Translations under genes and position numbers: made by a program
Part shown: one piece after another, positions 47,781 through 60,368 of the stretch
Layout: each line of letters begins with the position of its first letter
How positions within the stretch are numbered: position 1 is the first letter of the stretch
Notes under the pieces: generated by a model
The model's input: the letters and a program-made list of their open reading frames with translations, nothing else
What the model was told of the DNA's origin: nothing
Database searches by the model: none
Source of the DNA: Diphasiastrum complanatum
Lineage: Eukaryota > Streptophyta > Lycopodiopsida > Lycopodiales > Lycopodiaceae
Assembly: GCA_029204225.1 (NCBI GenBank)
Contig: CM055114.1
Span: 13,018,144 to 13,082,143, forward strand
Length of the DNA stretch: 64,000 nt
Direction: 5' to 3'

Positions 47781-48937
47781 AGGTGTAGGAGCATGAGGGA
47801 TGAAGGAAATGCTTTGGTTGCAGGAGGTGTGTGTGGCAGGGTCTGGATAGCGTGGAGATCATGTGCAGGGAATGGATGATGTGTGCAGGGATTTGTGTTG
47901 AAGGTTTGAAGGAGGAAGGCAGTGTGGAGTGCTCCGGTCAGGAGGATGATGTAAGTCTGTAGATGAAGGGTGCGTGGAGGTCAACATGCAGCCCAAATGA
48001 ACATTCAATAGTTTCTACAACTATTTACTCTGAAAACGAACTGAAATCAGATCCTAAACATTCTAAAACTAAGCTACACCTGCATTAATCCATAGAACTT
48101 AAAACAAGAAACTGATTTACAACATTTTAGAAGTCCAAGAATCAAGAAACCAACCAATTTTTTGATTCTTGGACATCCCAAGAACATCAAGAACTAGAAT
48201 GTTGAGGATATGCAAGATTTATGTCACATTTCTAGCCTATTTGGTTTACCAAAATGCTGATTCCTACATTAATCCACAAACAAGAAATGAAAACTAATCC
48301 ACTATAGCAAAGCATGAAATCTAATCCACTCTACGATCCACAACCACACACAAAGGAGGGAAGGACAAGATCATAAATGCATCACTCAAGAAACAAGCAT
48401 GATCAAGGAGCTCAATGGATGCACCCAACTCGTGGAGGCTCTTCTCATTTCAGCATGGAGTTGATACAATATACAAAAAGCTCCTCTTCACAAAGAGAGA
48501 GACTCTTAAATAAGCAAGAGAGCTCCTTAGGTGGCATCCTAGTGACAGAGCAAGGACATTCATAAATCCATTTCACAAGAAGACCAATCTGCTTTATTGA
48601 AATAAAGATATGTACATTTGTACTCTTCTTATATTAGAGAGGAGGACCCTGGCCTCTGAATCCTATTGGTCTATTTATGTCTCCCTAATTATTCAAATTC
48701 AAAAAAGAGTGGGAACCATCCAAAATTGGAGGGAAACCCAACTTTATTCACTAACTTGACATTTAGGCCCTGCGACATTGAAAGTCCCGCAAAAAGGCCT
48801 AAAGTCCTTTTATTGACTTTCGAATTAATCAAATAACTATGTGATCATCGGGTTGGACTTACACACGTCGGGTTCCAAATCCCTCTCACCTATTAACTTG
48901 GGTTAGGGTTTCATTGGGATCCGCAAACCCTTCAACA
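47781..48937 (-). repeat. gypsy F 5' LTR and leader
   Basis: The minus strand begins TGTTGAAGGGTTTGCGG at 48,937, interrupting the integrase finger of gypsy G. A TATA-like TAATATAAGAAG lies near 48,630-48,641 on the minus strand. The LTR right boundary and primer site could not be fixed. Sequence to about 47,990 is non-coding leader. Confidence 0.55.
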
Positions 48938-50060
48938 GCCACCCCCAACACCCTCGTGTGTCAAGGCAATAATCTGTCAGACTTCAGAATCATGTGCACA
49001 ACGTCGTGTAATACCATCAACACCTAACTTATATAATTGTCTCGCAATAAGATGATATGGTAAGGATTTCATAATAAATTTTATTTTTTGTGGTTTCGTA
49101 AACTGAGAATCTATTTCCCCAGTGGCTAGATATCTAGTGATATCATTTGCCCATAACGGAGTCGCATCTATATAAAATAGACACGCATATGGTAACTCAT
49201 CATTTATTGGTTTATTGGTCTTTCAACATTAGGTAATCTTGAAAGATGATCAACCAAAAAATGTTGTAATTCCTTCTGAATAATAACTCGAAAGTTGAAT
49301 TCTAAAAGGATCAACAGCCATCGTGCAATTCATCCGGTTTTGCGAGGTTTATTCAATAGGTAAAGAAGAGCATGATGGTTGGTATAGAAGACAGAAAGTT
49401 GGCCTAGCAAATAATGTCGAGAAACTGCTGAACAACATAGACCATTGCTAGCGCTTCTTGATCTGTTATGGAATTTAACCTCAGCTGGAACAAGTTGACG
49501 GCTTAGGAAACAGATTGGGAAATCCTTTCCGAATTTTTCGGGTTGCATCAAAACAACACCAATAGCATAGTTACTAGCGTCCGTATGCACATGGAACTCC
49601 TTATTATAATCAGGCATGCAAAGAATGGGTGTAGTGACTAAAGCCTGTTTGAGGTCTTCAAAGGCTTTAATCTTGTCTTCTGTCCACCTTAGGTCAGTAA
49701 CGATTTAGTATACTAACTGCGCTTTATCAGCGTAGTGTATTATAAAAATTCGATAATAACCTGTGTGGCCCAAAAAGAAGTAAATTTCTTTCACTGTTCT
49801 TGGTAGGGGCATTTCGAGAATCACGCTAATCTTTTCGGGATCAGTGGCTATACCATTTCGAGAAATGATATGACTAAGCACCGCACCATGGGTAACCCAT
49901 ATTTGGCACTTTTCATTCGATGAAATTTTGAACTGTCGACATCGAATGAACACTTGTTCAAAGAGCATCGAGATGTTTATGCTCAGAAGAATGTACACCA
50001 AGATCGTCGAGATAAATCTCTAAATTCTTGTGTACCTTTGAATGTGTCGAAATTGCCTGG
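48938..50060 (-). pseudogene. gypsy G: RT end, RNase H and start of integrase finger
   Basis: Minus-strand words in order: the RT catalytic neighbourhood YLDDLGVHSSEHKHLD, KCQIWVTHGAVLSHIISRNG, IFFLGHTGYYRIFI-type connection, RNase H MPDYNKEFHVHTDASNYAIG, YTNHHALLYLLNKPRKTG and DHLSRLPNVE, then the integrase lead-in YKLGVDGITRRCAHDSEV and HEGVGGG. There the LTR of gypsy F interrupts it at about 48,938. Many stops and frameshifts. Confidence 0.82.
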
Positions 50061-50089
50061 AATAATAGGCCAATTAAAAAGCCTGTTGG

Positions 50090-50477
50090 AAATACAAAAG
50101 ACGACAGTGTCGAAATTTTGCGAAAAACGACAATGCCCCTAAATCTCATTTAGGGTTGCCCCAAACTTTGCCAGAGTCATTTCCTTAACATTTGAGGCTC
50201 TTTGGAAAAAGCAAAAAATGCGACACTGTGATTTTACATGAGATTCCTGTCAGGAGAAAAATGCAAAAAGGCGGCACTGCATTTTTACACAAGATTCCTG
50301 ACAGGCAAAAAAGGTGACACTGTTTCAAACTCCGTGTATTTTTGCATACTATGTAAAAACACTTGTAAACCTGCCAATTGTGTAAAGACACGGGAAAATC
50401 CTTAGAACTGGACAAACAATGGATGAAGATTAAAATTGATTAGTCGATTAGTAAGAAGGAGAATAATCCAACACACG
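50090..50477 (-). repeat. inverted copy of copia H LTR start
   Basis: The reverse complement of 50,185-50,477 aligns with 54,881-55,180: it starts TGTTGGATTATTCTCC and continues through cccgtgtctttacatag, tcaggaatctcatgtaaaa and agagcctcaaatg. It lies immediately upstream of the copia H 5' LTR but in the opposite orientation. Within it is a short tandem unit of about 50 bp (gattcctgtcagg...gacactg). Confidence 0.8.
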
Positions 50478-51295
50478 TCACTTTAGCTTATGCCACTGTC
50501 TTGTGTGACGATAGTGCTTATCAACACCAAGTTTAGAATCGACTCTTTACATTGATGAAACTATGTGAAAAAAAACTAGTTTTGGTTCATTTATGCAGGC
50601 ATAATGTTTATGGCCAATTTCACTGCTTATCAGCAATTAATGACAAGGAACTGGATGGATGCCAGCGGATCACCAGCCAACTGGCAATCGCAATTGACGA
50701 CCTGATTTCTTAGTATAAATAGTTGTTCATATTCATACATTTTTAAATAATCAAAATGTCAGAAGAAACATTTGAATAGTTAGCTCTCTCTCTCTCTCTC
50801 TCAAGCCTACGAGCATGAACACTCCTGAGCATTCTAGCTCACTTCTTAGAGTTGTTTTAGAGATTGCTATTGCGCTACTGCTTATCAGCGTTGCGCATTA
50901 ATTCAGACTTTCATTCTAGTTGCTCATAGATAGCATAGAGTACGCGGCTTCGATCCGCAACTTATTTTACTCATTTACTTGTATTTCATTGTGAATCATT
51001 ACTATTTTTTTATTGCGTTTAGCTTCGTCTCAGAATGTATGCGTTATTCTGAAGTTCTTTGCGACTAATTATTTGTCTGATAATTTTCGATGCTTAATTG
51101 TATGGCTACGTAATCACTGTACTACTGGCGATTTCAAAGTTAGTTACTATAAGTTCAAACGTGATTTCTATCACTATCGTTTTGTTTGAAATTGATAGGC
51201 ATAGTCATGCATTGGAAAGATGAAGATAGTTTATTCCGCCATGCACAAATTTTTTTTCTTGCTAGACCTATCTTTCATAACACCACTTTTCGACA
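50478..51295 (+). repeat. copia H 5' LTR (U3 start missing or inverted)
   Basis: Ends at 51,295 just before a perfect primer-binding site. TATA box tagtataaatag at 50,711-50,722. Matches the LTR fragment at 1,330-1,513. A CT microsatellite lies at 50,784-50,803. The expected TGTTGGATTATTCTCC start is not in sense orientation here. Confidence 0.75.
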
Positions 51296-51307
51296 TGGTA
51301 TCAGAGC
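51296..51307 (+). other. copia H primer-binding site (initiator-Met tRNA)
   Basis: TGGTATCAGAGC, a perfect match to the usual plant copia site. Confidence 0.9.
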
Positions 51308-51501
51308 TATTTCACTACTTCTTTATTTGATTCCAACATGATATCAGATCGAAAGCTCTAATACTTGATATCTTTCGCGATATCAAATTGATATCATACT
51401 CTTCAGTTCTTTTCAACCTTTCAAAATCAGAGAATTGATTTCCTCTTGTTGGCATTACCACATCTTAGCGTCATCGATATAATCAACAAACTAAGTTCCA
51501 G

Positions 51502-54500
51502 ATGGATTCTCAAAGTAAAGTTGGTCTTATCACAGACAAGCTGAATGGCTCCAATTATCATTTGTGAAAATTTAAGATGAAGGCCTTGCTAATCGTCAAC
51601 GACTTATGAGATGTTGTTACGGGTACAGAAGTAAAACCTATAGACGATGATTCAAAGTGAAAATCAGAGGATAGTAAAGCTTTTGCGCTTATTATCCTCA
51701 ATATATCAGATACACAAATTGGACACATAGTTGAAGCTAAAACGTCAAGAGACGTTTGAGATATTTTGAACTCACTATATGGCGTGAGGGACGTAACTAC
51801 TAAGTTACATCTACGAAGGAAATTCTTCACATTCAAAATGTCTGTTGGTGATTCACTTCAGAGTCACATTAACCAGTTTAAGAATCTCTTGCAACAGATG
51901 GCCACTGTCAGATTAGTCATAGACGATCAAGATGTAATTATGACATTGCTTTCAAGCTTGCCCTCTACATATGAGAACTGGGAGATGATCATATCGACAC
52001 ACTCAGATTTAACTCTTACTAGAGTTATTACTATATTGCTGCAAGAAGATAATCGAAGAAGTCAAGACATGCCGTCTACTTCCTCCTCTCAGACTCTATA
52101 TGTCAACAAAGACTCTAAATGACAGACGTAGAAAATCTCCAAGAAGGTTGCAACGAATCAGAAACAGACTCAAAGTCAAGCACAATCATCAGATCTACAA
52201 TTGAAGAAGAAGATGTTTTGCAGGTATTGCAAGCGCAATAACCATGAGATCAAGGATTGCCGAATTCTGCAAGCGAAGAACGCAGCCAAGCAACCTGATC
52301 AACAAGAAAACACAGGCCATCATCTCCCCAGGTGGAAGTGGACGAAGGCACATTCATGGTCAAAGATCAAAGCACATTTTTGGATGATTCATGGTTTCTA
52401 GATTCTAGAGCAACTCAACATATGACCAATCAACATGAGATCTTCAACTCCTACACTCCTTACATCACAAAGAAATTTGTTCATCTTGGTGACAATAGTA
52501 CTCACACTATTGAAGGTGAAGGTATTTTAAGATTGTGATTCCAACATGATCTATTCAAATTACTATCAAAAGTTTTAAATGTTCCTAAACTCACAAATCT
52601 GTTATCAATAAGTAGAATTACAGATTCAGGTCATAAGGTAGAATTTGAATATGATCAATGTATAATTATTGATAGAAGTAATAAGATCCTTGCACTCGAC
52701 AAGAGATAGGGTTACTTATATAGATTGGCACATTGCTATTTTGAGTCTAGTCAAGCCTTGAAAACCTCTGTTCTAGTCAATAAAACATTACTATGGCATC
52801 ATCGCTTAGGACACTTGAATCATGCATCTGTTATGAGCATGTCCATACAATCCATGCTTCTTGGTCTTGACTATGCTTCTGGTAAGGTCAATCTCCCTGT
52901 CTGTCATAGCTTCAGAAAGCAGACTAGGATTCCTTTTGGATCAAACCATATGCATGCAGCAAAAGATTTGTTAGATGTTGTTCATACAGATATATGTGGA
53001 CCTATGCAAACTCGTTCATTGCTAGATGCAAAGTATTTCATCAACTTTATTGATGAATCTATCCCATTGAGTCAAAGATATTCGCTAGTCAAGATGTCAT
53101 CTTCATCGAAGATCAGTTTCAAGATCTCAAAGGAAAGGGCAGTTCCCATGTAGCCGACCTATCAGATTCTCCTGATGCATTAAACTTTCCAGTTCCTCAG
53201 TCGACTATTCCTATTGAAGGTCCAAGCTCTTCTACTCTTGACAAACAACATATAAACGACGGATCAGAAGATGATGATGTTTCAGATCAGCAATTACAGT
53301 ATGATAGAAATAATCAACTTCTGTATTACCTAGAAGATCATCAAGGACTAGCAGACCACCAGAGAGGTCCAAGAACCAAACGTGGATGATTGTCGAATTA
53401 CCTGCCAGTAGAAACATAGTTGACTGCAAATGGATTTCAAAGTCAAGTACAACACAAATGGAAGCATCAACAGAAGAAAGACGCGATTTGTAGCCAAAGG
53501 ATTTTCTCAGGTATACAACTTTAATTACACTGAGACTTTCAGTCCAGTAGTCAAGCATTATTCTATTCGACTTTGCTATCATTTGTCATTGCAGCAGATT
53601 TGGAAATACATCAAATGGATGTATAGACATCATATCTCAATGGAGTTGTAGGAGAAGACATTTACATGGTGCAATCCGAAGGTTATATTATCGAGGGTAA
53701 ACACAATCATGTGTGTAAACTCCATAAGACACTTTATGGCTTGAAGCAATCTGTTCGAGCATGGTTTCAAAGGATCAATACTTTCCTTATTAATCACGGC
53801 TACACACCTAGCTCTTCAGATTCAAACGTTTACTCCAAAGCATTGCAACAGTCTTTTATCATTATCACTTTATACGTGGATAATACATTGCTTTTTAGCA
53901 ACAATACCGATCTGATACAAAATGCCAAGAAAATGCTATCTTCCGAATTCGACATGACCGATCTGGGTGAAGCTCATTTCTGCCTTGGTATTCAAATCCA
54001 CAGAGACAGAAAATAGAAGTTGGTTTAAATTACACAACAGAGGTACATCTACAATATGTTAGTCAAATATAATCCGATGAATTGCGAGTTAGCTCTCTCA
54101 CCAATGGAACCAGGACTCAGATTGTCAAAGGACCAGTGTCTCCAAACAATTCATGAGAAGTAGCAGATGCGTGAGTATCCTTACCATTCTATTATAGGAT
54201 CTCTTATGTACGCCATGATCTGTATCAGGCTAGACATAGCTTTTGCAGTCAGCTCTCTCAGTCAGTTTATGACTAACCCTGGTATAACACATTGAAAGGC
54301 TCTTATCAGAGTCATGAGATATCTTTGAGCTACTATGGACTTCTGCATTTGTTATAGAGCAGTCAACAATGACAAACTCAATTTACTTAGTGGTTACATA
54401 GATGCAAGTTGGGCAGGAGATGTAGACACTCGTAAATCTACTTTCGGATTTACATTCTTCCTCAACAATGGTCCAGTTTCTTGGAATAGTCACAAGCAAT

Positions 54501-54871
54501 CTTCGATAGCTCTATCTTCCACTGAATCAGAGTATATCGTAGCCTCTCAAGCTACAAAGGAAGCAATTTGGTTGAGAAACTTACTCTCACACATCAGTCT
54601 GAACCAACATGTTTTGATGACATTATTTTGTGATAATCAAAGTGCCATTGCTTTATCAGCCAACCCTAGATTTCATTCTAGGAGTAAGCACATTGAATTG
54701 AAGTATCGTTTCATTAGAAGGAAAGTTCTCAATGAAGAGGTCAGAGTGCAGTACTGTAGAACACAAGATATGACAGCAAATATTTTTACCAAAGCATTAA
54801 GTTTGGATACACACAGAAGATTCTGTGTAGAACTAAGTTTGAAGGTCAAGGCATTCAAGGATTCATATTAA
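51502..54871 (+). pseudogene. copia H polyprotein, nearly full length but disrupted
   Basis: Gag starts MDSQSKVGLITDKLNGSNYH and includes a UBN2-type block (LHLRRKFFTFKMSVGDSLQS, LSSLPSTYENWEMII). Zinc knuckle: CRYCKRNNHEIKDC (52,210-52,255). Protease: DSWFLDSRATQHMTNQHEIF, where the usual DSGAT is DSRAT. Pre-integrase: LLWHHRLGHLNHAS. The integrase is cut short: after DAKYFINFIDE the frame jumps into the linker (VKMSSSSKISF), so most of the catalytic core is deleted. RT: CKWISKSSTT/FKVKYNTNGSINRRK, LHKTLYGLKQSVRAWFQRIN and LYVDNTLLFSN (YVDD to YVDN). RNase H: GYIDASWAGDVDTRKSTFGF, SSIALSSTESEYIVAS, DNQSAIALSANPRFHSRSKH, NIFTKALSLD, ending at 54,871. Stops are frequent in gag. Confidence 0.9.
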
Positions 54872-55185
54872 GGAGGAGTGTTGGATTATTCTCCTTTTTA
54901 CTAATCAACTAATCGGTTATAATCTTCATCCATTGTTTATCCAGTTCTATGGATTTTCCCGTGTCTTTACATAGTCTGCAGGTTCTACTAGTGTTTTTAC
55001 ATAGTCTGTAGAAATACACGGAGGTTGAAACAGTGTCGCCTATTTCGTCTGTCAGGAATCTCATGTAAAAATGTAGTGTCACTTTTTTGTATTTTTTGCC
55101 TGACAGGAATCTCGTGTAAAATCACAGTGTCACATTTTTTGCTTTTTTCAAAGAGCCTCAAATGTGATTCTCGCTCTGTGGTTGA
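54872..55185 (+). repeat. copia H polypurine tract and truncated 3' LTR
   Basis: AAGGAGGAG followed by TGTTGGATTATTCTCC at 54,881. About 300 bp of U3 are present, including two copies of a tgtcaggaatctc(a/g)tgtaaaa unit. Sequence then changes to gypsy I at about 55,185, so TATA, R and U5 are missing. Confidence 0.8.
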
Positions 55186-55199
55186 ATAATTCATTTCTA

Positions 55200-58100
55200 T
55201 ATCACTGAGCTGTCGACTTACAAATCAGATTGAGAAATCTTTTTTGTATTCTCCTGGCTGGGTTAAGACTGCTCCAACTGCATACTTCGATGCGTCCATA
55301 TGCACATGAAACTCAATGGACCAATTGGGTGGACGTAAGATTGGTGCTGAATCCAATGCATCCTTAAGCATTTGGAAAGCCTTTAGGGCTTCCTCGTTCC
55401 AATGTGGATCCGTTGTGAGTTTGTAAATTGGTTGGGCTAACTCTGCAAAATCTAGAATGAAGATCCTATAATAGTTAGCATGACCCATGAAGATGTAGAC
55501 TTTGCGGATCGTCCCCGATGGTGGTAGATCAACAACGATCCTGATCTTTGATAGGTCTGTGGTGATCCCATGTCTTGACACTATATGGCCGAGAGTCAAG
55601 CCATGTGTAACCCAAAATTGACATTTTTTTGGATTCAAGGAGATCTGAAAATTGCGACATTTTGTAACACCTTCTCCAAATTGGATAAGTGTTCTGAGTC
55701 TAGTCCATGCATGCACAGATCGTCCAAGAAAGTTTTCAAATTTTTTTGCAAATACTCTTTGAATGCCGTCTGCATGACACGCTGAAAAGTGTTTGGGGCA
55801 TTGCAAAGTCCGAATGACATTACCTTATAGGTATCGGTTCCCCATTCAGTGGCGAATGTTGTCTTATGCTGGTCTTGGGGTGCTATCTTCACCTGGTTGT
55901 AACCACTGAAGCCATCTAAAAAACTGTAGGCTTCGGCGCCAGCTACTCTGTCGAGGACACTTTCCATAAATGGTAAAGGAAAATGATCCTTTTTGGTGAC
56001 TGCATTTAGCGCCTTCAAATTCACACAGATTCGCATTTTGTCATTCTTCTTGGGTACTATAACTATCGGTGATACTCATTCCGTGTGCTCGATTTCATAA
56101 ATGAAATCTGCATCTAACAGCTTCTACAACTCCTGCTTGATCAACTCTGTGTAGTTCGGATTGCAACGGTAGTAACGACTCACCTTGGGGACTGTTCCAT
56201 CCACCAAGGGTATGGTGTGTTGGACTACTATTGGTGGAATGCCCTTCAGATCACTGTAACTCCAGGCAAAACAGTCTTTATATTCCACCAACAATGATCA
56301 TAGTCTCTTGAATTGTGTGGGCGTTAATTGCTCTCCCACATGCACTATCTTTTCTTCTTTACCTGGCTCGGTAAGATTCATTGGCTGTATTCGCGCAGGT
56401 CCCTCGAAGACTTGTTTCGCTAGTGCCTAATTTTGATCAGGTTCTCGCTGGGCTTGCGGCATTATAATTACCACATCGTCCAAGGTATAATTCTTGAAGG
56501 TTTCAAGCATCTCGTGAACTGGAGCTCGTCGAGATTCCAACTTTAGCATATTGATCTTAACCCGACTGGTCATCTTTTGGTTTTCTGTCATCTGAGTAGA
56601 AGATGATGCTGTATCTGAGTCCATCTTGATTGACTTCAAGGAATCCAACACCTTCTTTTTGTCCTTTTTTGTCATATTGATGGATTCGTCCTTGTTGTCT
56701 TTCATCGAACTTGGTGTGACATTCGCCTCGTGGTTGCGAATATCAACATCCACTGTAGCTATAGCCTCTTCGGGTAGATCACTCCATCGGATCACCTGGT
56801 TGTAGAGTTGCTTCAGCTGATTCTTCTTATTCGTAGGTGCCCTTGGTGGATCGATCCTTGACACTTTTTCCATAGCAGACTTTTGCGGCGGTTGAGCTGG
56901 TACTTTCTTGATTCCGTAACGATCTGGGTCCATGTGCTGTAGGACTTGCTCATCAGTTAGCTCAGTCGCCTTATTATAAGTTAGAGCATGTTGCCAAGGA
57001 ACTAAATCATCGTCCACTAGGTTCTCAATAGGTTCCACTGACAGCCATGCTACGTTTATCATATTCACCCCAAATGTGATTGGTGTGTCCATAGTGTAAC
57101 ACTTGGGTGAAGATGTATTGGGTTCAAGATATGATTCATATTGACATGTCTGACAGTCAATAATTGCTAATGCATCCGTCCATCTCACGACATCCGTCTC
57201 TGAATCATAGTCACCACCCTTGGCTGGCCTTGGGCAATCAATCATGTGATCTGTCATCAGCTTTGAATGCAATAGGTTTTACTGCCCATGTGGTTGGATC
57301 AACCTTTACAGCCTGCTCTCTATTCTCAAAGGCGAGTTTCCCCATACCCCAGTTGTGTACTACTTGCGTAGTCCTCAACCATGGTTTCCCAGTAAAACAC
57401 GATATGCAGTTGGAGATTCAGGTATATCCATGACTACAAAAGTGATCACAAACTGCATGCCTACTGTTTTTACAGGGATATTGGATGTTGTGTTCCTCAC
57501 TTTCTCACGATGTCTCGATGTGGAGCACGCTACTTGTTTCTTCATAGCCCGTACAATATATGGGCTCAAGCGCTACTAGCTCCTTGTCTGTTTTGGCCCA
57601 TTCAGCCAAAAGGCTTTTAGCTTGTGGCACAATCCGCAGTAATTCTTCGAGAGGTAAACTAACACGGCTTGCCAATAAGATTGTGAGCCTTTCAGTGCGT
57701 GGTTCCTCGGGCTCCACCATGTGAATAGGTGGTTTATGACGATGCAACTGATCATTCTGATCAGTGCACAATGGTGAGCCCGCTTGCGGTTCCCGTTCGC
57801 CATCAGTTGGAGGTTCCGTCGGATTGTCTCTTTCTTGCTCTTTTTCCTCCGCTTGTGCTCTCTGTACCTATTCTCGTATTTCCTGGTACTATCTTCTTTC
57901 TTCCCTCACATTCGGATATGGCGCTGAAGTCGAGGGTTGGTCATCAGTGACCGATGGTTCTGGTGAGGGAGCCACTTCCTTCCTCTTCTGTGCTCGCGTA
58001 ACGTCTAACATAGGAGCATGGAAATGTTGCCTCTCTGGTGGCATCATCGCTGGAGCTACTGCCTGTTGTATATAAATTAAGTTCAGTGGTGCACTGGTTC

Positions 58101-59530
58101 CAAGTCTCAATGGACAATTCTTGAAGCAGTGTCCATAACCGCATTCTCAGTAGAAGGATGTGCATTGTCCCTTGTAAGGACATTATGCAATTCTATGTCC
58201 TTCGCCACATCCGTAGCAGTCGTGATTTCTTCCATATTGACGCTGAGTTTGAGCTGCATAGGCCACAATATTCACTTATGACAGGATCCATAAATGGCTC
58301 CTCCGGTCCATACCATTGCTGCTGCTCAGGTTGAGGTGGTACTTGCATCTCTAGTTCCGTTGCTGTCAGGTTTACATGGGCCACTTGTTGATTGGTTGGC
58401 CCTAGTGGTGCAGGTAAGTCCATACGTTGTTGTTGATTCGGTGTCGCGTTTGGTGCCCCTTGATGATATGGATAAGAAGTCTGATACGGGCTTCTCTTTT
58501 GTTGAACAATCTGGGGATTAAACGGACAAAATTCGTATCGTGCAATGTTGCATTGCACAGATGGCAAAATCTATGTGTCAATTTCAGATTTTGCTTTAGG
58601 ACTGGACACTCGTTTGCTGTATGGTTTTGTGTGCATACTAAATACCATACATTCTCACGTAAAAGATATTGTACCTGGGTTGGTTCCGGTACATGTGGCG
58701 TTGCTTCTATAGCTCCTTGTAAGGCCTTCAGTTTCTGATCAAAATGCACCGTAAGTTGCTCCATTTGTTGTTTGTGTAATTTTGTCATTTGATCCAATAG
58801 CAATTTTGTGGATAGAGCGGATGCGATTGATGACGATGATGCTATCGAGAGAGTAGGAGTATGGGTGGATGGATATTTGTCGTCAAATCCCGCATCCTCT
58901 TCTCTGATGGCATCTTCCATAGCTTTTTGCATAGTAGCGTACTGCTCCCGTCATTTCAGTTCTCTTCTGATGTTCCGTGGTAGTCCTGCTAGGAACCACA
59001 TGATCACCGCATGATCGGGAGTTAGGGCTGCACTGCACTCGGATCTTATATGTTTGACCCGTTCAATATAGTCCCTGATCCTTTCTCGTTTTCCCATCTT
59101 GACTTTGCTCAGCAGGAGAAACGGGTCTTCTAGGAATTTTCTTGATTTAAAGCGTGTGATGAGAGCCACTTTAACCGCTTCCCAGGTAGATTTTTCTTCC
59201 TCCGACAAGTTGAAAAACCAATCCTGAGCCACTGCTAATAAGGACATGGGAAACAACATCAGCTTTTTTGCAAGTGTCCGTTCGCCGTAGATTTCACAAG
59301 CTTGCTCGTAGATCTGGAGGAAGCGGATGGGATCTGATGATTCATCGTATTTTGGTATTTCCATCTGTGGTGCTCTCCAGATTGCTTGCAAGGGAGCGAC
59401 AGGTACGGGTTTGCCCATTGGATCCATTGGTGCTGGTTCCGGTTCTGCCTCTTGTTGCACAGCTACTAATCTGGGAAGGCGTGATGCTTGATTTGTTATC
59501 CTTCTTGCTACTGATCATCCAGATCTCAGA
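55200..59530 (-). pseudogene. gypsy I: gag, zinc finger, protease remnant, RT, start of RNase H
   Basis: Minus strand. Gag at 59,530-58,951: EIPKYDESSDPIRFLQIYEQ, AQDWFFNLSEEEKSTWEAVK, MWFLAGLPRNIRRELK. A coiled, Gln-rich part (58,932-58,560) ends in an NHTANECPVLKQN finger, followed by Pro/Gln-rich sequence to about 57,900. Protease remnant at 57,570-57,270 ends VLLGNHG-like, but its DSG active site is not readable. Acidic spacer ORF 57,272-56,427 contains LTDEQVLQHMDPDRYG and DDVVIIMPQAQ. RT at 56,260-55,640: MRICVNLKALNAVTKKDHFP, YSFLDGFSGYNQVKIAPQDQ, FGLCNAPNTFQRVMQ and FLDDLCMHG with both catalytic Asp kept. RNase H begins IEFHVHMDASKYAVGAVLTQ and stops at about 55,225. Rest of RNase H, integrase and 3' LTR are absent. 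Confidence 0.9.
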
Positions 59531-59815
59531 TTCATCCAATGGTGGATTCCAAAGTAGTTGGATCTTGCTTGCACAGTAGTGGGATGCAGTCTGGATCTTA
59601 AGGATCTGATCAATCTGATCGGTCGAAAGTGAAATTTATGATAAAAAACTTGATATCTCTCAGATCTTTGGGAAGTAACTCTCTCAAAGATCACAATAGT
59701 TGAATCTGGGTCAGATCTCACTATGAAATTCTTTGTGAGAGTTAACTTGTAAATTTCACTGTATACGAGGGTCCAAAACCACTATTTTGGCTTGATCTTC
59801 ACCAAATCTCTATAC
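59531..59815 (-). other. gypsy I leader next to gag
   Basis: Short frames without motifs. It links gag with the hairpin-repeat leader. Confidence 0.4.
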
Positions 59816-60368
59816 TAACTCTCGCAGGTTTCATTACTGATGGAAATTGACATTATGAATCGACTGAAATGGTCTGCGAGAGTTCTTACTGGAAAGATTT
59901 GCTGGATTTTCATTTTTTAGTGATTTTTTAGCACTTAAAGCCAATTTTTTGCTCACTGGATCAAACTAACTCTCGTAGGCTCTTCTGTGTCCTTGTCTCA
60001 TTGAGATGGAACTTTAGAATCCTCTGCTAGAGTTCTTGCTCACTGGAACTGAAAATTTTGGTGTTTGTGAGGGTTCTCTGGTACTTTCCCATCTTTTTTT
60101 TCATTGGAAACTCTCGCACAGGCACTTAAATATCAAACTAACTCTCGCAAGCTTCTATGTGTCCTAGTCTCACTAAGATGGAACTTCAGAGGGCTCTGCG
60201 AGAGTTATGGTAAAGATTTATATTTTTTTGGATTTTTTCAAGCGTTTTTTGAATTTTTTATGATTTTTCTCTGATTTTTGCAATCTACTTGGAATTAACT
60301 CTTGTAGGCTTTTATGCAGGTCTGGGACAGTACCCTAGAGCTGTTTCCAGTCATGCAAGAGTTAACTC
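59816..60368 (-). repeat. gypsy I leader: four hairpin-armed repeats
   Basis: Four units of about 150-170 bp start at 59,817, 59,968, 60,139 and 60,296. Each begins with AACTCTCGCAGG-like sequence and contains, 50-60 bases later, its inverse CTGCGAGAGTT (for example 59,874-59,884 and 60,196-60,206). Middle parts share words like tgtcctagtctca and gatggaactt. They lie between primer-binding site and gag. Confidence 0.8.

Noticed and set aside
46959-47794. Set of period-25 Ser/Asp/Arg-rich repeat proteins
   Set aside because: All frames of the 25 bp minisatellite on both strands are open; this reflects the repeat unit and not selection on a protein.
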